NCBI GenBank assembly: GCA_949316495.1
Contig: OX439010.1
Coordinates: 4,717,001 to 4,781,000, forward strand
Origin: Amphiduros pacificus
Lineage: Eukaryota; Annelida; Polychaeta; Phyllodocida; Hesionidae
Reading direction: 5' to 3'
DNA: 64,000 nt
Translations under genes and position numbers: made by a program
Shown: positions 1-15,712 of the stretch, one piece after another
Layout of the letters: each line of letters starts with the position of its first letter
Position numbering within the stretch: position 1 is the first letter of the stretch
The notes under the pieces: generated by a model
Told to the model about the DNA's origin: nothing
Databases searched by the model: none
Seen by the model: the letters and a program-made list of their open reading frames with translations, nothing else

Positions 1-625
1 ACCGGTAATCAAATTCATCTTCATTTAATTACATCCCTGTCTTGTATTTGTGATCAATAACAGCCAAAATAAAAGTCTCTTTTCAATATGAATATGTATG
101 GGCTGGGGGGTAAAAATAGGATTTTTTATCTCCATATAAACAGGATGGCACCCGTACTTTTAACATTTTGATGTAAGAATAACTAATTTTCTCCCAAAAC
201 CATATATAAATGTGGATCGTTTCACAAAAAATAGTCTACGATCATTTAATATTTCAGATATCTCCAGTTAGACATTTTTGTCGGTCAGTGAATTCAAACA
301 GGAGAGTCCCATTGACATGTTATTCCCCCCTCAAAAAGAAAAAAAGCCGCCATAATACAATGATGAATTAAGAGTTTTTATTTAATGTTAAAATGGCACA
401 GTGTTACCATTGAACAGATCAGTCAGTGCCTGATTACAACGTTTCATATGCCGGCCATTGTTGGTAAATTATTATGGTGCAATAGATAGTTCCCCGCTTA
501 TTCTTCCACAAGAGTAGGGCATTGACTCACGGTGGTGGGTTTCTGTCTGACTTACATTTAATCTCATATATTTCAGGTATTGAAATATGGTCCTGTGTAA
601 GGTAAAAATAAAATGGCAATGATTC
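1..625. other. AT-rich sequence, nothing recognised
   Basis: No convincing open frame, RNA gene or repeat on either strand. The segment ends at the start of a 20-bp array. Confidence 0.6.
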
Positions 626-1065
626 TGGGTAATGGTAGATTGGATATAGGCAAATTCTGGGTACTGGCATATGACTCTGGGTACTGGCATATGACTCTGG
701 CATCTGACTCTGTGAACTGGCATGTGACTCTGAGTACTGGTTGATTGGATACAGGCAAATTCTGGGTACTGGCATATGACTCTAGCATATGACTCTGGGT
801 ACTGGCATATGACTCTGAGTACTGGTAGATTGGATACAGGCAAATTCTGGGTACTGGCTTATGACTCTGGCATGTGACTCTGGCATGTGACTCTGGCATG
901 TGACTCTGGTATATGACTCTGGGTACTGGCATATGACTCTGGGTACTGGCATATGACCCTGGGTACTGGCATATGACCCTGGGTACTGGCATATAACCCT
1001 GGGTAAAGGCATTGGACCCTGGGTACTGGCAAATGACTCTGGGTACTGGCTCTGGGTAGGGACGA
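626..1065. repeat. Minisatellite, about 20-bp unit with higher-order structure
   Basis: Core CTCTGGGTACTGGCATATGA, with shortened variants (GACTCTGGCATGT) and three copies of a longer insert (TAGATTGGATA...CAAATTCTGG) near 635, 743 and 825. The minus-strand frames of 82-200 codons here are by-products of the array. Confidence 0.93.
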
Positions 1066-4000
1066 CAGCAGTGGTCACGTGAGTACAGTATAGTACTTGG
1101 CACTTTCAGCAAAACACAAGCAAGTGTATTCTGGTTGATTTCAGGGAGATAGCTTTTTGATATTTTTATGACCACATATTCATAAACATACCCGGAATCT
1201 CAATGTATATCCGTCTGTGACCTTCATGGTTTTAAGCGATGGAACCATTAAAATCAGCGCATATGTACAGGCTGACTTTTGTGCGGTATGAGGTCTGCTC
1301 CCAGCATAATGTGAACGTGAAACCTATTTGTGAAGCTTTGTAGATCCCAAGTTGAGGGTTCCAAGAAATTCAAGATGATTCATTGTATCTTAATCCATTG
1401 CCAGAACGTTTCAGAGATTATCACATATCACTCTAGGGTTAGTAAATCACATTAATTTATCTAAATATTCTCTCACTTCAAAAGATTGCGGTGTTTTTGT
1501 TTTCTTTCTTTTATTTGTTCTTAATGTGTGACTTCATTAAAATCCGTTATGTATGTAATTTTCTGGATTTAGTTCTACAAAATTCTCAGAAAAAATGTTT
1601 TTCTTAGATAATCATTTAGCGAATATACAAGATGCAACATTAAAAGGTCATATATATTAGAGAGTGAAACATAAAAGTCCAATTTTACATTAACTAATTG
1701 AATTATAATATCCCTATACCATTCAGTGAGCTGCATGTTGGGATAGGAAACAGGGAGTATTTTCTTTGGCCTATTTTATTTCATGTCTTTCAGTGTGAGT
1801 CTGGTCATGAGTTTGTTGTGAGCCGCTCATCACCTGAGCAAATCCTTTACATCAGTACATTTCTATTCACTCTCCTGACTGCAATGCGCTTTCTTTTCTT
1901 ACCACTTTCTTTGACACGGGACGACGAGTCTAATCGGAGGCATCTGCGCCGCGTCGCTGGCGTTACAGCAGCGTTAGAGATCACAAGCTGACCCGCCTTT
2001 GATGGTTTCTTGGTGGTGTGCGCCGCCCATCTGGTGTCCCTAGCCTATCTTAATCACATCAAAGAGATGGCATATACACAACACACCGACTGTGCTCACC
2101 TTGGATCCAACACCTCTCTCATTTTAGCATAAAGACATACCAAAAGCCTTTCTCTCTGAAACAAAGAAGATATTGATAGTAGATTTTGATATCGGGAATA
2201 TTGTAAGTGTATGTTGTGGCTGATATTGACACGTGATATATTCTATAATGTCCTTTTCTACCTTAATTATATTACTATTGTTTGGTTTTTCTGCCCTCAT
2301 TGCAACGCAAATTTACGATTGATAAATGATGAATGATAAATATCCAAAATATTCCTTCAAGAAAATAAAAGGAATGTAAAATTAAATATTCACCACGAGT
2401 TTAACACAAGGAGAGATAAATATTCTTTGAGAAATAAATATGATCGGTCGGTTTTTAATACAATGCAAACATTCTTTATTATAAAAACATTGGGGATACC
2501 ACATCTATGTTTAACCTGGATAATGGCGGATTTAGGGAAGAGCTCATGGCGAAGGAAAATTGAAATAATGGATTGATATCAAAAGGGTGTAACAATTACG
2601 CGTTTGACCCTGATGAGATTTTAGGCAAGTTTGGAACTACTTTTAGCCATCTATTTTAATGCTTCCACCGTTTAGTTCCTACAATCACAATTAAGTTGTT
2701 CCTACAATCACAATTAAGTTGTAACCTCTAAACAGTACTTGTGAATGCACTCCCCCCCCCCAAAAAAAAAAAAAAAAAACATATGATTTTATGTATCTAG
2801 TTTTTATCTCACCTTTCATGTACATATGTAATTATAATCTAGCTATAAGTCTGTGTATTTAGCACGAATAAAATATTATTATTGTTACTAGACTGCTCAG
2901 CATCATAATCCCGCACACGGGATTTCATTTCCACATCACACCGGATTTTATTTCCACCTCACACGGAAGAGATATGATAGTTGATCATCATTGTTTTTTG
3001 GGGCATTCATTTATCCGAAATAATGGCATAATCTTCAATCCCAGTGATTTTTCAGCAGTTTATTTTTATGGGTTTAGCCATTAATACTTATTAACTAACT
3101 TTAGTCAAAGTTTCACAGAAATTAATTACATCTTCTTGAATTCTTGAATTATTTATCTAAATCTTCCTTAAATCCTTAACCAATTTTGTCATTAAATACA
3201 ATAAACTGTTTTATCTCCTCTTCGTTCATAACAAGGGGTGGGGGGATGTGGGGTGGGGGAGATTGGGGGGGGGGGGGGGGGGGCTTCTAGCAGATGATAG
3301 CGTGTACCCGTGCTGGGGTAACATGTGTTACATGTATTACTATTACTCCCATTATCGCTCAGACCCTGTTATATGCCCTTGCCCTATAATACTAATTGCC
3401 ACATTTTCCTTGATCCCGTGCCCTTATTATGTCGACTTCCTTTGTCCTTCTAACCCCACCCCACCCACCTCATTCAACTAACAGCACCATCTCACTACCT
3501 CAGACAACATTCTAATGTAAATATGAAAAAAAAACTCATTGAGATTGATAGTGTTTTTTTCTCCCTCACAAAAAGGCGGATTTAAAAGAATGCCATGAAA
3601 TGGTTTGTGAAATGGCACACCAACATGACCTTGCACGCAGATTAAAAAAGCAAAGCGTCTTTGTAAAAAGCATTAATGACTAGAAATTAATTTGATGGAT
3701 TGATCAGCGGGATCATCCCTGACAGACACATTATACCAAACTAATTGCTTTACATTAATTAGTCTTGTGAATTTCTGTGGGGACAAACAGTATGAGTATG
3801 CACAGCCAACCTCATGTCATTAACTGGGACAATTAACGTTCAAATAACAAGATTGCCATCAACGTTCATAAATTCACCACATTAGATTTGAACGTGGAAA
3901 CTTTGATAAATACCTGCTTCATCTTGATCAAGATTCTACTCAAATAATTAAGCAAAGTAAGTGCTCCAGAATTATGTAGAAAATATAATCACAAAATCGA

Positions 4001-5067
4001 TTAGAACCCAGATCGTTCAACTTGAATCAGAAATATTCTAAATCAAAATGAATAAGTGGGGAATTATTTCATAGTCTGTGTTTATTTCATTTTCAGTTAC
4101 CGTTACAACTGTTTTATATTCCAATTAAATTTAAGTGTAACACGATTAAATTGCTGAGTTTTCTTGCTAATCTGATGATGGTTTAAATTAATGATCTCTT
4201 TAGCATATTTTCTCGTCATGTTTATGGAATTAAGAGTCTTAATTTTGAATATAAATGTTTAACAGTGAATAATACATCTATTTCTTATCGTGTAAGAAAA
4301 TGGCTCAATTTTGATTTGTCAATATCCCTCCACTTTGTGATCGCTTTCACGTTTAATGAACTTTTCATGTAGTTATTTCTCACAAAGTTTATTTGTAATT
4401 CCCTGCTCTAATCCGATGAAGTATGTCTCGTCAGTGTATAGTGATTTGTTCATAAACAAGGCTATGATTAATTATTTTTTATCTGACAATAAAAATCTTT
4501 TTGACCATAGCTTAGTGTCTCAATTAAGCTTAATAAATCCAATCCGGATAGGACTGTCGAGAAATACGGACACATGGCCAATGATTTGGGGGATCAGTAA
4601 CATCAAATTATTAATCCTTTGAAACAATCTTTCAAAACACTTGTCAAGTTTTGTGATAATTAAGTGAAAGTTTCATTTTGACGATTCGTGGGCCACACAT
4701 GTTGTTGAGCCAAGAACAGAAGACGTGAATCGAGTATGGGATCACCATGACAACAAGAACAATGGACAGACATTATTCATTGAATGGTATTGTTTCTCGG
4801 TTTGCCAGTGTTAAATAACTATTGTCATCAAAATTCAAATTAACCTCATGTATGTAATATAATATAAAAATAAACTATTACATTGTTAACCCATTGACTT
4901 GTTATATTCGTATTATACGATTGTAATTGAGTTCGCAAAGAATAAGTGAAATGTAATGTTAGATACCAGAATCCATTGCATTATTTAAACAATAAGACGA
5001 GGCGCCACACTACAGTACTTGGATCCTTGTTATGTGACACACTACAGTGTCTAACACACGTCAGAGC
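1066..5067. other. Intergenic; no gene recognised
   Basis: AT-rich. Visible items are a GC-richer island at 1895-2110, a direct repeat of CCTACAATCACAATTAAGTT at 2677-2720, a C-run/A-run at 2752-2779, and a purine tract with a 19-G run at 3235-3283. Many TAAT-core sites occur at 3690-4200. The 97-codon frame at 1698-1991 resembles nothing I know. Confidence 0.5.
3235..3283. repeat. G-rich tract with long poly-G run
   Basis: GGGGTGGGGGGATGTGGGGT continues into GGGGGAGATT and about 19 G in a row. It could form G-quadruplexes and is a likely spot for assembly or length error. Confidence 0.85.
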
Positions 5068-5340
5068 TGTATTTATATCCGTATTTAACACATATCCATA
5101 TTTAACACATATCTGTATTTAACACATATCCGTATTTAACACATATCCGTATTTAACACATATCCGTATTTAACACATATCCGTATTTAACACACATACA
5201 TATTTAACACATATCCGTATTTAACACATATCCTTATTTAACACATATCCGTATTTAACACATATCCGTATTTAACACATATCCATATTTAACACATATC
5301 CGTATTTAACATATATCTGTATTTAGTGCAAATCCGTATA
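5068..5340. repeat. Minisatellite, 17-bp unit
   Basis: Unit ACACATATCCGTATTTA, about 16 copies, with point variants (CCATAT, CTGTAT). It abuts the next 67-bp array. Confidence 0.95.
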
Positions 5341-5373
5341 TAAGATATATCCGTATTAAACACATACCGTAGC

Positions 5374-5912
5374 TGTATATATCAATCTCAAGGCTCCTGT
5401 ACCTGGGAGCGGTCCTTGCAATGAAGCCTCTATAGGTTCTATTATATATCAATCTCAAGGCTCCTATACCTGGGAGCGGTCCTTGCAATGAAGCCTCTAT
5501 AGGTTCTATTATATATCAATCTCAAGGCTCCTGTACCTGGGAGCGGTCCTTGCAATGAAGCCACTATAGGTTCTATTATATATCAATCTCAAGGCTCCTG
5601 TACCTGGGAGCGGTCCTTGCAATGAAGCCACTATAGGTTCTATTATATATCAATCTCAAGGCTCCTATACCTGGGAGCGGTCCTTGCAATGAAGCCTCTA
5701 TAAGTTCTATTATATATCAATTTCAAGGCTCCTGTACCTGGGAGCGGTCCTTGCAATGAAGCCTCTATAGGTTCTATTATATATCAATCTCAAGGCTCCT
5801 GTACCTGGGAGCGGTCCTTGCAATGAAGCCTCTATAGGTTCTATTATATATCAATCTCAATGCTCCTGTACCTGGGAGTGGTCCTTGCAATGAAGCCTCT
5901 ATAGGTTTTATT
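5374..5912. repeat. Tandem repeat, 67-bp unit, 8 copies
   Basis: The core CAATCTCAAGGCTCCTGTAC continues into CTGGGAGCGGTCCTTGCAAT and GAAGCCTCTATAGG. The spacing is exactly 67 bp (5383, 5450, 5517). Copies differ by only a few bases, suggesting recent amplification or gene conversion. The unit is GC-richer than its surroundings. Confidence 0.95.
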
Positions 5913-6880
5913 TCTTATTGCCTTGCACGTTACGTGTAAAAACAGCCGTCAAAAGAAATTTGAATTTGCCTTGATATTGCCTTGATAATGGGTCAAATCT
6001 AAACAAAACAGAAACGGGATCTTTTTGCACATTACTATGATCAGAAACAAAATGTTATTTTCATATCCCTGCTTAATGTATGTTTGAAATCTAAACATGT
6101 TTGGATGTATATTTACCTTGATAATAGGTAAAGTCTAAACAAGTTTGTATGAACATTTACCTTGATAATAGTTAAAATCTAAACAAGCTTGGATATACTT
6201 TTGCTCTGATAATGATTAATATATGAACAAAACAAACGAAGGGCCCTTTCTTACATTACTCGGACCAGAAACAAAATGCTATTTTTTTTAAAACTCCTGC
6301 CTAATATTAGCAACATGACCACACCTTGCCGCGATGCTGGGCCCAGCTGATGTTGTATTAAGTCTGGATGAAGATACGTGGCATCCCACCTGCCCATCTC
6401 CCTTTGATCTGTGCCGCCTGCGTACCTTGCAATGTGTGCTTACTGCCTGTGAAGTGTAAATGGCACTGAGGGCCAAGGAAAGGGTTATTTTTTGCCATGA
6501 GAGCAAAACTAATCAAAGCTAGTATGTCCTTTGTACTTCACGATGGAGTATGCTTTGTTTATAGCTGAAATTCATATTAATTTATGACATTTTTTATTAA
6601 ACGACTTTTGTTTTATATGGTAAAATGATTGAATTAAAAAAGATGTTAAAAATAATAAAATATTTAAATTTAAATTGTCTTATTTTTCTCTTATTCATTT
6701 CTTTTGATAATTGAATTGGAATGGCCGGATGAGAAAAAATAGGTTTAAATCACTTCACTGGCTAAAAATAGTATAAAGTGAGATAATATATATCATAATT
6801 GTTATTCATAATCGTGTAAGATATTAATCTTCTTCGTGTTGCTTGCACCGTATTAAGCTAATTACTGTCATGTTTTGTTA
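5913..6880. other. Intergenic with a diverged segmental duplication
   Basis: Segments at about 5978-6075 and 6203-6300 are diverged direct copies (shared CAGAAACAAAATG, TTACATTACT-like and GATAATG blocks). Between them is a roughly 49-bp tandem duplication (TTTACCTTGATAATAG). A GC-richer patch lies at 6300-6480. No gene recognised. Confidence 0.5.
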
Positions 6881-7560
6881 GCTTATTCAGATATTGTCAG
6901 CTTATTCAGATATTGTCAGCTTATTCAGATATTTTCAGCTTATTCAGATATTGTCAAGTTATTCAAACCTTGTCAGGGTTATTAAGACTTGATCAGGTTA
7001 TTAAGACCTTGTCAGGTTATTTAGATCTTGTAAAGTTATTTAGATCTTGTCAGGTGATTAAGACCTTGTCAGGTGATTAAGAACTTATCAGGTGATTAAG
7101 ACCTTGTCAGGTGATTAAGACCTTGTCAGATGATTAAGACCTTGTCAGGTGATTAAGAACTTATCAGGTGATTAAGACCTTGTCAGGTGATTAAGACCTT
7201 GTCAGGTGATTAAGACCTTGTCAGGTGGTTAAGATCTAATCAGGTGATTAAGACCTTGTCAGGTGATTAAGACCTTGTCAGGTGGTTAAGATCTAATCAG
7301 GTGATTAAGACCTTGGAAGGTGATTAAAACCTTGTCAGGTTACTAAGACCTTGTAAGGTTATTTAGATCTTGTCAGGTTACTAAGACCTTGTCAGGTGAT
7401 TAAGACCTTGTCAGGTGATTAAGACCTTGTCAGGTGACTAAGACCTTGTCAGGTGACCAAGACCTTGTCAGGTGACTAAAACCTTGTCAGGTGACTAAAA
7501 CCTTGTCAGGTTACTAAAACCTTGTCAGATGATTAAGATCTTGTCAGGTAAATATAAACC
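6881..7560. repeat. Minisatellite, 19-bp unit, about 35 copies
   Basis: Unit TTGTCAGGTGATTAAGACC. The first four units are a distinct variant (TCAGCTTATTCAGATATTG) with the same 19-bp period. Variants cluster in blocks (TTAAGATCTAATCAGGTGA pairs near 7230 and 7285), pointing to block duplication. Confidence 0.95.
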
Positions 7561-7664
7561 TTTTATCAGATTGAGCATGCGCACCTTCAACTGGAGAATG
7601 TTCATTGTGGACGGTTGTCCTGAGACTTTTCAGCATGAAATATAACCTGGCCAGTAACACAAAT

Positions 7665-8035
7665 AGATGACCTATCTTGTGTATGACCTATCTTGTTTAT
7701 GACCTATCTTGTGTATGACCTATCTCATGTATTACCTATCTCATGTATGACCTATCTCATGTATGACCTATCTCATGTATGACCTATCTCATGTATGACC
7801 TATCTCATGTATGACCTATCTCGTATATGGTCTATCTGATGAATGACCTATCTGATGTATAACCTATCTCATGTATGACCTATCTGATGTATGGTCTATC
7901 TGATGAATGACCTATCTGATGTATAACCTATCTCGTGTATGACCTATGCATGTGTGACCTATCCCATGTATGACCTATCTCGTGTATGACCTATATCGTG
8001 TATGACCTATCTCATGTAATATATCTCATGGTTTG
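7665..8035. repeat. Minisatellite, 16-bp unit
   Basis: Unit TGACCTATCTCATGTA, about 22 copies, with CTTGTG, CTGATG and CTCGTG variants. A longer duplicated block with GGTCTATCTGATGAATGA appears near 7828 and 7892. Confidence 0.94.
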
Positions 8036-9483
8036 CATATCTCATAGTACTTATCTCAAAGATTATCTATCTCAAAGCTGTCAAGGATAATTAGTGACTA
8101 TAATATCTAATGCACTCCCTTCGGTATTGCAGTTGTGTGGTAGTCTATGTTTTGCCAAGTATATTTCAGAAATATCGCCAGTGTGATGTCATTCACTTTT
8201 CTAATTAAGACTGAGTTCTATCTCCTATTTTGCCTCACAAATCTGAGTGAATATGATATGTCAAGCTGGTATTATATGTCAAGTCTAACTACAAGCTTGA
8301 CAAAAAACACGCATTATGTCGCCATGTTTGATATTGACTTCAACATTACCTTTGACATCCCTTTTTCTTGGCTTTGCAATAACTACAAAGATTTCCTGCA
8401 AGTTACATTCGTCACACTTACATTTCTTTGGCACACTCCAGACAGTGGCTTTTCTGTGGTGCAGAATGGAAGTGTTTGTTTTTTGAGAGACACAGTTCAC
8501 ACGGAGTGCGAGATTTCAGTGAGAGGTGGTGGAGTTTGTCATGTCCGCGGGGAACACGGTTGTTGTATTGAGCGTGGTGTCGGTGGGGAAGGTAGGGCCT
8601 CAATGGCGGCACAGACAGACTTGTCAAATGCGCTACTACAGGACAATAGAGTCTCGGATGTCACCACGAGTCCCCGCCGCCCCGATGCCAGGGTCGGCTT
8701 GGCTAAGAGCCCAGTATGCCGGCTACCGCCTTACCCCAGCCCCCAGCCCCTCTGCCTGCTACCCTAGCCGGCCAAAACCCCTCACCTCACCCCGCTCACA
8801 TCGCCTCTCCTACCCCACATCGCACGTGCCAGCATGCAAACACCCATCTCCCACCATTGTCTATCATCCTCACAAGACGTGCAGCCTATTTGTAAGCAGA
8901 ACAACACGCTGCTAATTATTGTTGAATCACAAACACAACACAACACCTGGAAACAATGTCGGGGGGAATTAAATGTGCCTACAGTCAAGTATTTAGGTAT
9001 TGTTTAAGTCCTTACTCAAGCAGGTTGCATTGTTACGGCACCAGGAACTCAAGAAAGCAGGGCGAAAATCGGGGGGACCTGGGAAAATCGCTACCCCGTG
9101 CCAACAACTGTCAGCTCTCTATTCTGAAATTTTAATACTTTTCCAGCACCTTTTATTGTTATCATCTCCCATAGAATAATTCGAGATATCTGTCCTAGTT
9201 GCGAATTCTACATTTGACACAATGACTGCAACTTTCAATCTAAAATGCTTTAATTTTACCGTGTTAAATGTAGATTGTATGATCGACACATTTCGTGATT
9301 TGTCGCATATTATGGAATATTCATGTTTCATAATTGAACATGTTCTAAGTTAAAGTGGAAGATCAATTTATTTTACGGGACATGTTTAAGGAGATTTTTG
9401 AATTTCTGATTTTTTGAATGAACTCCAGACATTTATGTTCCATTCATGTATAGACAAAACATTGTCATGATTAATCTCAGAGG
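8036..9483. other. Intergenic; GC-richer island, no gene accepted
   Basis: A 206-codon plus-strand frame spans 8147-8767, but it has no recognisable domain and its second half lies in a GC-rich island (8500-8850). On the minus strand a C-x2-C pair (CELC, CLEC) precedes a strong GTAAGT donor near 8430. I could not build this into a credible gene. Confidence 0.4.
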
Positions 9484-9815
9484 TCTTATCATATCTTTTC
9501 TAACTGTTGGATTTCACTATATTATCATATCTTTGCCTAACTGTTGGATTTCACTATATTATCATATCTTTGCCTAACTGTTGGATTTCACTATATTATC
9601 ATATCTTTGCCTAACTGTTGGGTTTCACTATATTATCATATATTTGCCTAACTGTTGGATTTCACTATATTATCATATCTTTACCTAACTGTTGGCTTTC
9701 ACTATATTATCATATCTTTGCCTAACTGTTGGATTTCACTATATTAGCATATCTTTGCCTAACTGTTGGATTTCACTATATTATCATATCTTTGCTTAAA
9801 TGTTGGGTTTCACTA
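9484..9815. repeat. Tandem repeat, 37-bp unit, about 9 copies
   Basis: The core TATCATATCTTTGCCTAACT is followed by GTTGGATTTCACTATAT. Copies are nearly identical. Confidence 0.95.
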
Positions 9816-10560
9816 CATTTGTTTTATCTGGCGAAGGGCAACCTGAAATAATCCTATTTTTATCACTCAAATAGCAGATCTTAAAATCCCTATAAGATTA
9901 TAGACGAAGCATTACAAATGGTCATATTGGCTTGAGTTCAGGTACATGTTGCATTGTAGTTTGAGACATGTGTGAGAATTGTTTGTATCTTACATCTCAT
10001 TACATCAGGCACCTGTGCTAATCAAAAGCCAAAACATCTTAAAGAGAAAAACAAAAGCCTGCAGACTTATTCTGGAAACTTTGAATACAGATGCTGCCTA
10101 AACATAAATTATATTGAAACTACTTGGCAGGTGAGAGGGGAATATTTTAAAAAGAAATCTTTAAGTCAATACCCAGATGAGACAATGAGGAATATGTAAA
10201 TAGAAGGAATAAGTGTTAAGTGAAAAGACCCACCTTTGATTACATTTAAGCAAGCCAGTATAGATTTACTTTCTGTCATTTTAAAGCCACCTGATATCCA
10301 AAAATGCCTTATTCAAATGTAGGCCTTATAAAGGAAGCAGAATTTAAAGACGTTTTGATATAACAGGCACATTCTTCCATTCACATCCTTATATAATAGG
10401 CTGAGCATATTACATAGCCTCCTAGTCTGCTATATCAGGTATATGATAAAGTAAACAAGTGGAAATGTGTAGTGACTTTGGCAAAATGCAGTGAGCAGTA
10501 GGAAAACACAATTGTAAGGCGGAAGAAATAAATATAAGCATTTATTGGAAAATTAAATTT
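9816..10560. other. AT-rich sequence, nothing recognised
   Basis: No gene or repeat supported. The 75-codon frame at 9972-10199 has no recognisable features. Confidence 0.5.
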
Positions 10561-10712
10561 GACCTCTCCCAGAATGACCTCTCCCAGAATGACCTCTCCC
10601 AGAATGACCTCTCCCAGAATGACCTCTCACAGAATGACCTCTCACAGAATGACCTCTCACAGAATGACCTCTAACAGAATGACCTCTCACAGAATGACCT
10701 CTCTCAGAGTGA
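10561..10712. repeat. Minisatellite, 15-bp unit, about 10 copies
   Basis: Unit GACCTCTCACAGAAT, with a CCC variant in the first copies. The 15-bp unit gives an open plus frame (MTSHR repeated) that is not taken as a gene. Confidence 0.95.
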
Positions 10713-10834
10713 ACACGCCTACCACAGAAACGATGAGTAAACTGTACTCAGTTCTTCTCGTCCCCTTTAATGATTAATTGCAAGTACAAAATCTCTCAAT
10801 GATCATTTATACCATATCCAAGCAAACCAGTTTC

Positions 10835-13515
<2,681 letters not shown>

Positions 13516-13526
13516 TTGTATGAGGA

Positions 13527-13850
13527 GTCAGGCGTGGCTGGATGGTAGGATGTCTGACCCTCATGCCGTAGGACTGGTTTGATTCCCTACAACGGGCTGC
13601 ACAAGGGACATGGCCATTCAAGATGAAGCGAGGTCAAATTCTCCGAATGACTTGTTTCAGGTTTCCACCCAGTAAGCCAGGAAAGGTTATTTTGAAAGGT
13701 GGAGGTTTGTGGTATCATGACTATTTGACACTGCAGAACAAGGATTTCTAATCATTCCTCGGAAAGTGTTTAGCATTGCACCCCAGTCACCCAGAACAAT
13801 CGCTCTTGTCTCCCCTTTCATAAGGTTGGATTGCCATCAGATGTGTAATA
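13527..13850 (+). mobile_element. Probable tRNA-derived SINE, old copy
   Basis: An A-box-like TGGCTGGATGG (about 13537) and a B-box-like GGTTTGATTCC (about 13576) are spaced as in a tRNA-derived Pol III promoter. A roughly 250-bp non-tRNA body follows. Clear target-site duplications and a simple tail were not found, so the ends are approximate. It is unlike the SINE family at 57.4 and 60.3 kb. Confidence 0.55.
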
Positions 13851-15077
13851 GTTATATAATTATTATAAATTCAACTTTCCCTTTTCATTTTTTACTGCAT
13901 GACAGGCTGAAACGTTTAAAATAATACTTTTTTGACAGTAACTATTGAGAACGTTGCATCCTCCCGGAACCGCAAGTTGATAACAGGTTTGTAACTGATA
14001 TATAGATAAATATATTTACTTTATCTTTAATGTACAAGTACACTGACGGTGTTGAAATAGAGATGAAATCAATAATCCAATAAAATAAAACTTATTTTTC
14101 AATTTAAAACAAAAACTGATGAACACACCTTTCTTTGCTGGCGTCATTTTATGCTTTTGTAGTCTGCATTCGCTCATTAGCGTTATATTACAGTTGAGAT
14201 ACTGCACATGAAATAAGACTCCACATACTTATCCCGAAGTTAACAGGGACAATCTCTCTTTTTCTTATTATTGTTAAATTCAATGTTTGCTATAATTATT
14301 AAGTTTGTTAGGTTTACTAAGATATCCAATTGCAGTTTTAATACCAACTCACTTTATGAGTTTTCATCATGAAACCAACCAATCGGAATGCTGACATATG
14401 CAAAACCTTCTATATCTTCATAAAATTGATCAATATTCCTGTCTAATGGATGGGTCCAAACATATCTTGAAGTTCAATTATCTTTTGTTTAATGTTCAAT
14501 CTTAATCTAACAATCCACAAGAAAACATAAATAGGAAATCTTCAGAAAAAGTAAAAAAAAATATATTCGGATTTTCATAGGACAAAGCAAATATTTTATT
14601 ATTCGCCCAGAGATAAATGATGGAACAGATTTACTCATAAAGACCTCCACACATCGATATTTGACCAAATAATTGCTGTAAATGACTCGCGTACCTTAAA
14701 AACCTATACATTTCCCAAAGAAATACTACTTCAGTTGGTGTGTAATCCACAATGAAAATTCAAATGTTCAAAATAAAAAAAAGTTAGGATCTCTTTGATG
14801 AATTAGGTTGCAAAATAAATGAAATGTTGGGAAATATTCCACTTCCCGATGGACCAACAAAGTACTATATACTCCTATGTCAATAACTACAATGCTTTTG
14901 GATTTGTTTATTGCCTTGCACTCGGGGACACTGAATTATTCTCTGACACTTATATAGTTGTGAGTCATCTGTATCAACTAATGCTTTAAGTACCACTCAT
15001 TGCCAGCCCTTTTAACATTCTGATAATCTTATATTAAAGGATCATACAGAGGGCAAAGTAACACAGCTCTCTCCAAG
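13851..15077. other. AT-rich intergenic, nothing recognised
   Basis: No open frame, RNA gene or repeat of note. Confidence 0.5.
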
Positions 15078-15335
15078 GATCAGCATCAAAGGGGGATCAG
15101 CATCAAAGGGGGGTCAACATCAAAGGTGGGTCAGCGTCAAAGGGGGATCAGCATCAAAAAGAGGTAGCACCAAAGGGGGATTACGTCTCAGGAGGACCAA
15201 TATCAAAGGTAGTTCAGTATCAAAGGTAAAATCAGTATAAAAGAAGGATAAGTATCAAAGGGAATCAGCACCAAAGGGAATCAGCACCAAAGGGAATCAG
15301 CACCAAAGGGAATCAGCACCAAAGAGATTCAGTAA
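15078..15335. repeat. Degenerate minisatellite, 17-18 bp unit
   Basis: Unit like GATCAGCATCAAAGGGGG, degenerating to GGAATCAGCACCAAAG in the last copies (15258-15330), where it is more regular. Confidence 0.88.
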
Positions 15336-15485
15336 TAAGGGCTGGACTTGGACTTAGGGTGTCAAATAAATTTTATGAATGTCAAACATTTTTATGGTTG
15401 ATAATCTATGGTTGGTAATTTGTCAGACATTTTTGCATACCCTGCACTGTGATATCAGCGTAGCTTCCAGATCCCTATATAATGA

Positions 15486-15712
15486 GCAGTGTATTCTGAC
15501 CCAGTTAACATCACCAACAGTGTATTCTGACCCAGTTAACATCACCAACAGTGTATTCTGACCTAGTTAGCGTCACCAACAGTGTATTATGACCCAGTTA
15601 ACATCACCAACAGTGTATTCCGACCCAGCGAAAATCACCAACAGTGTATTCTTACCCAGTTAACATCATCAACAGTGTATTCTGACCCGGTTAACGTCAC
15701 CAACAGTGTTTC
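15486..15712. repeat. Minisatellite, 31-bp unit, about 7 copies
   Basis: The core CAACAGTGTATTCTGACCCA is followed by GTTAACATCAC; the spacing is exactly 31 bp. Confidence 0.94.

Noticed and set aside
1698-1991. 97-codon frame with a hydrophobic stretch
   Set aside because: No recognisable family, no start context or neighbouring exon; single short frame only.
8147-8767. 206-codon plus-strand open frame
   Set aside because: No domain or family resemblance; the first half is AT-rich and the second half lies in a GC-rich island with proline-rich translation, typical of a chance frame. Kept only as part of the region note.
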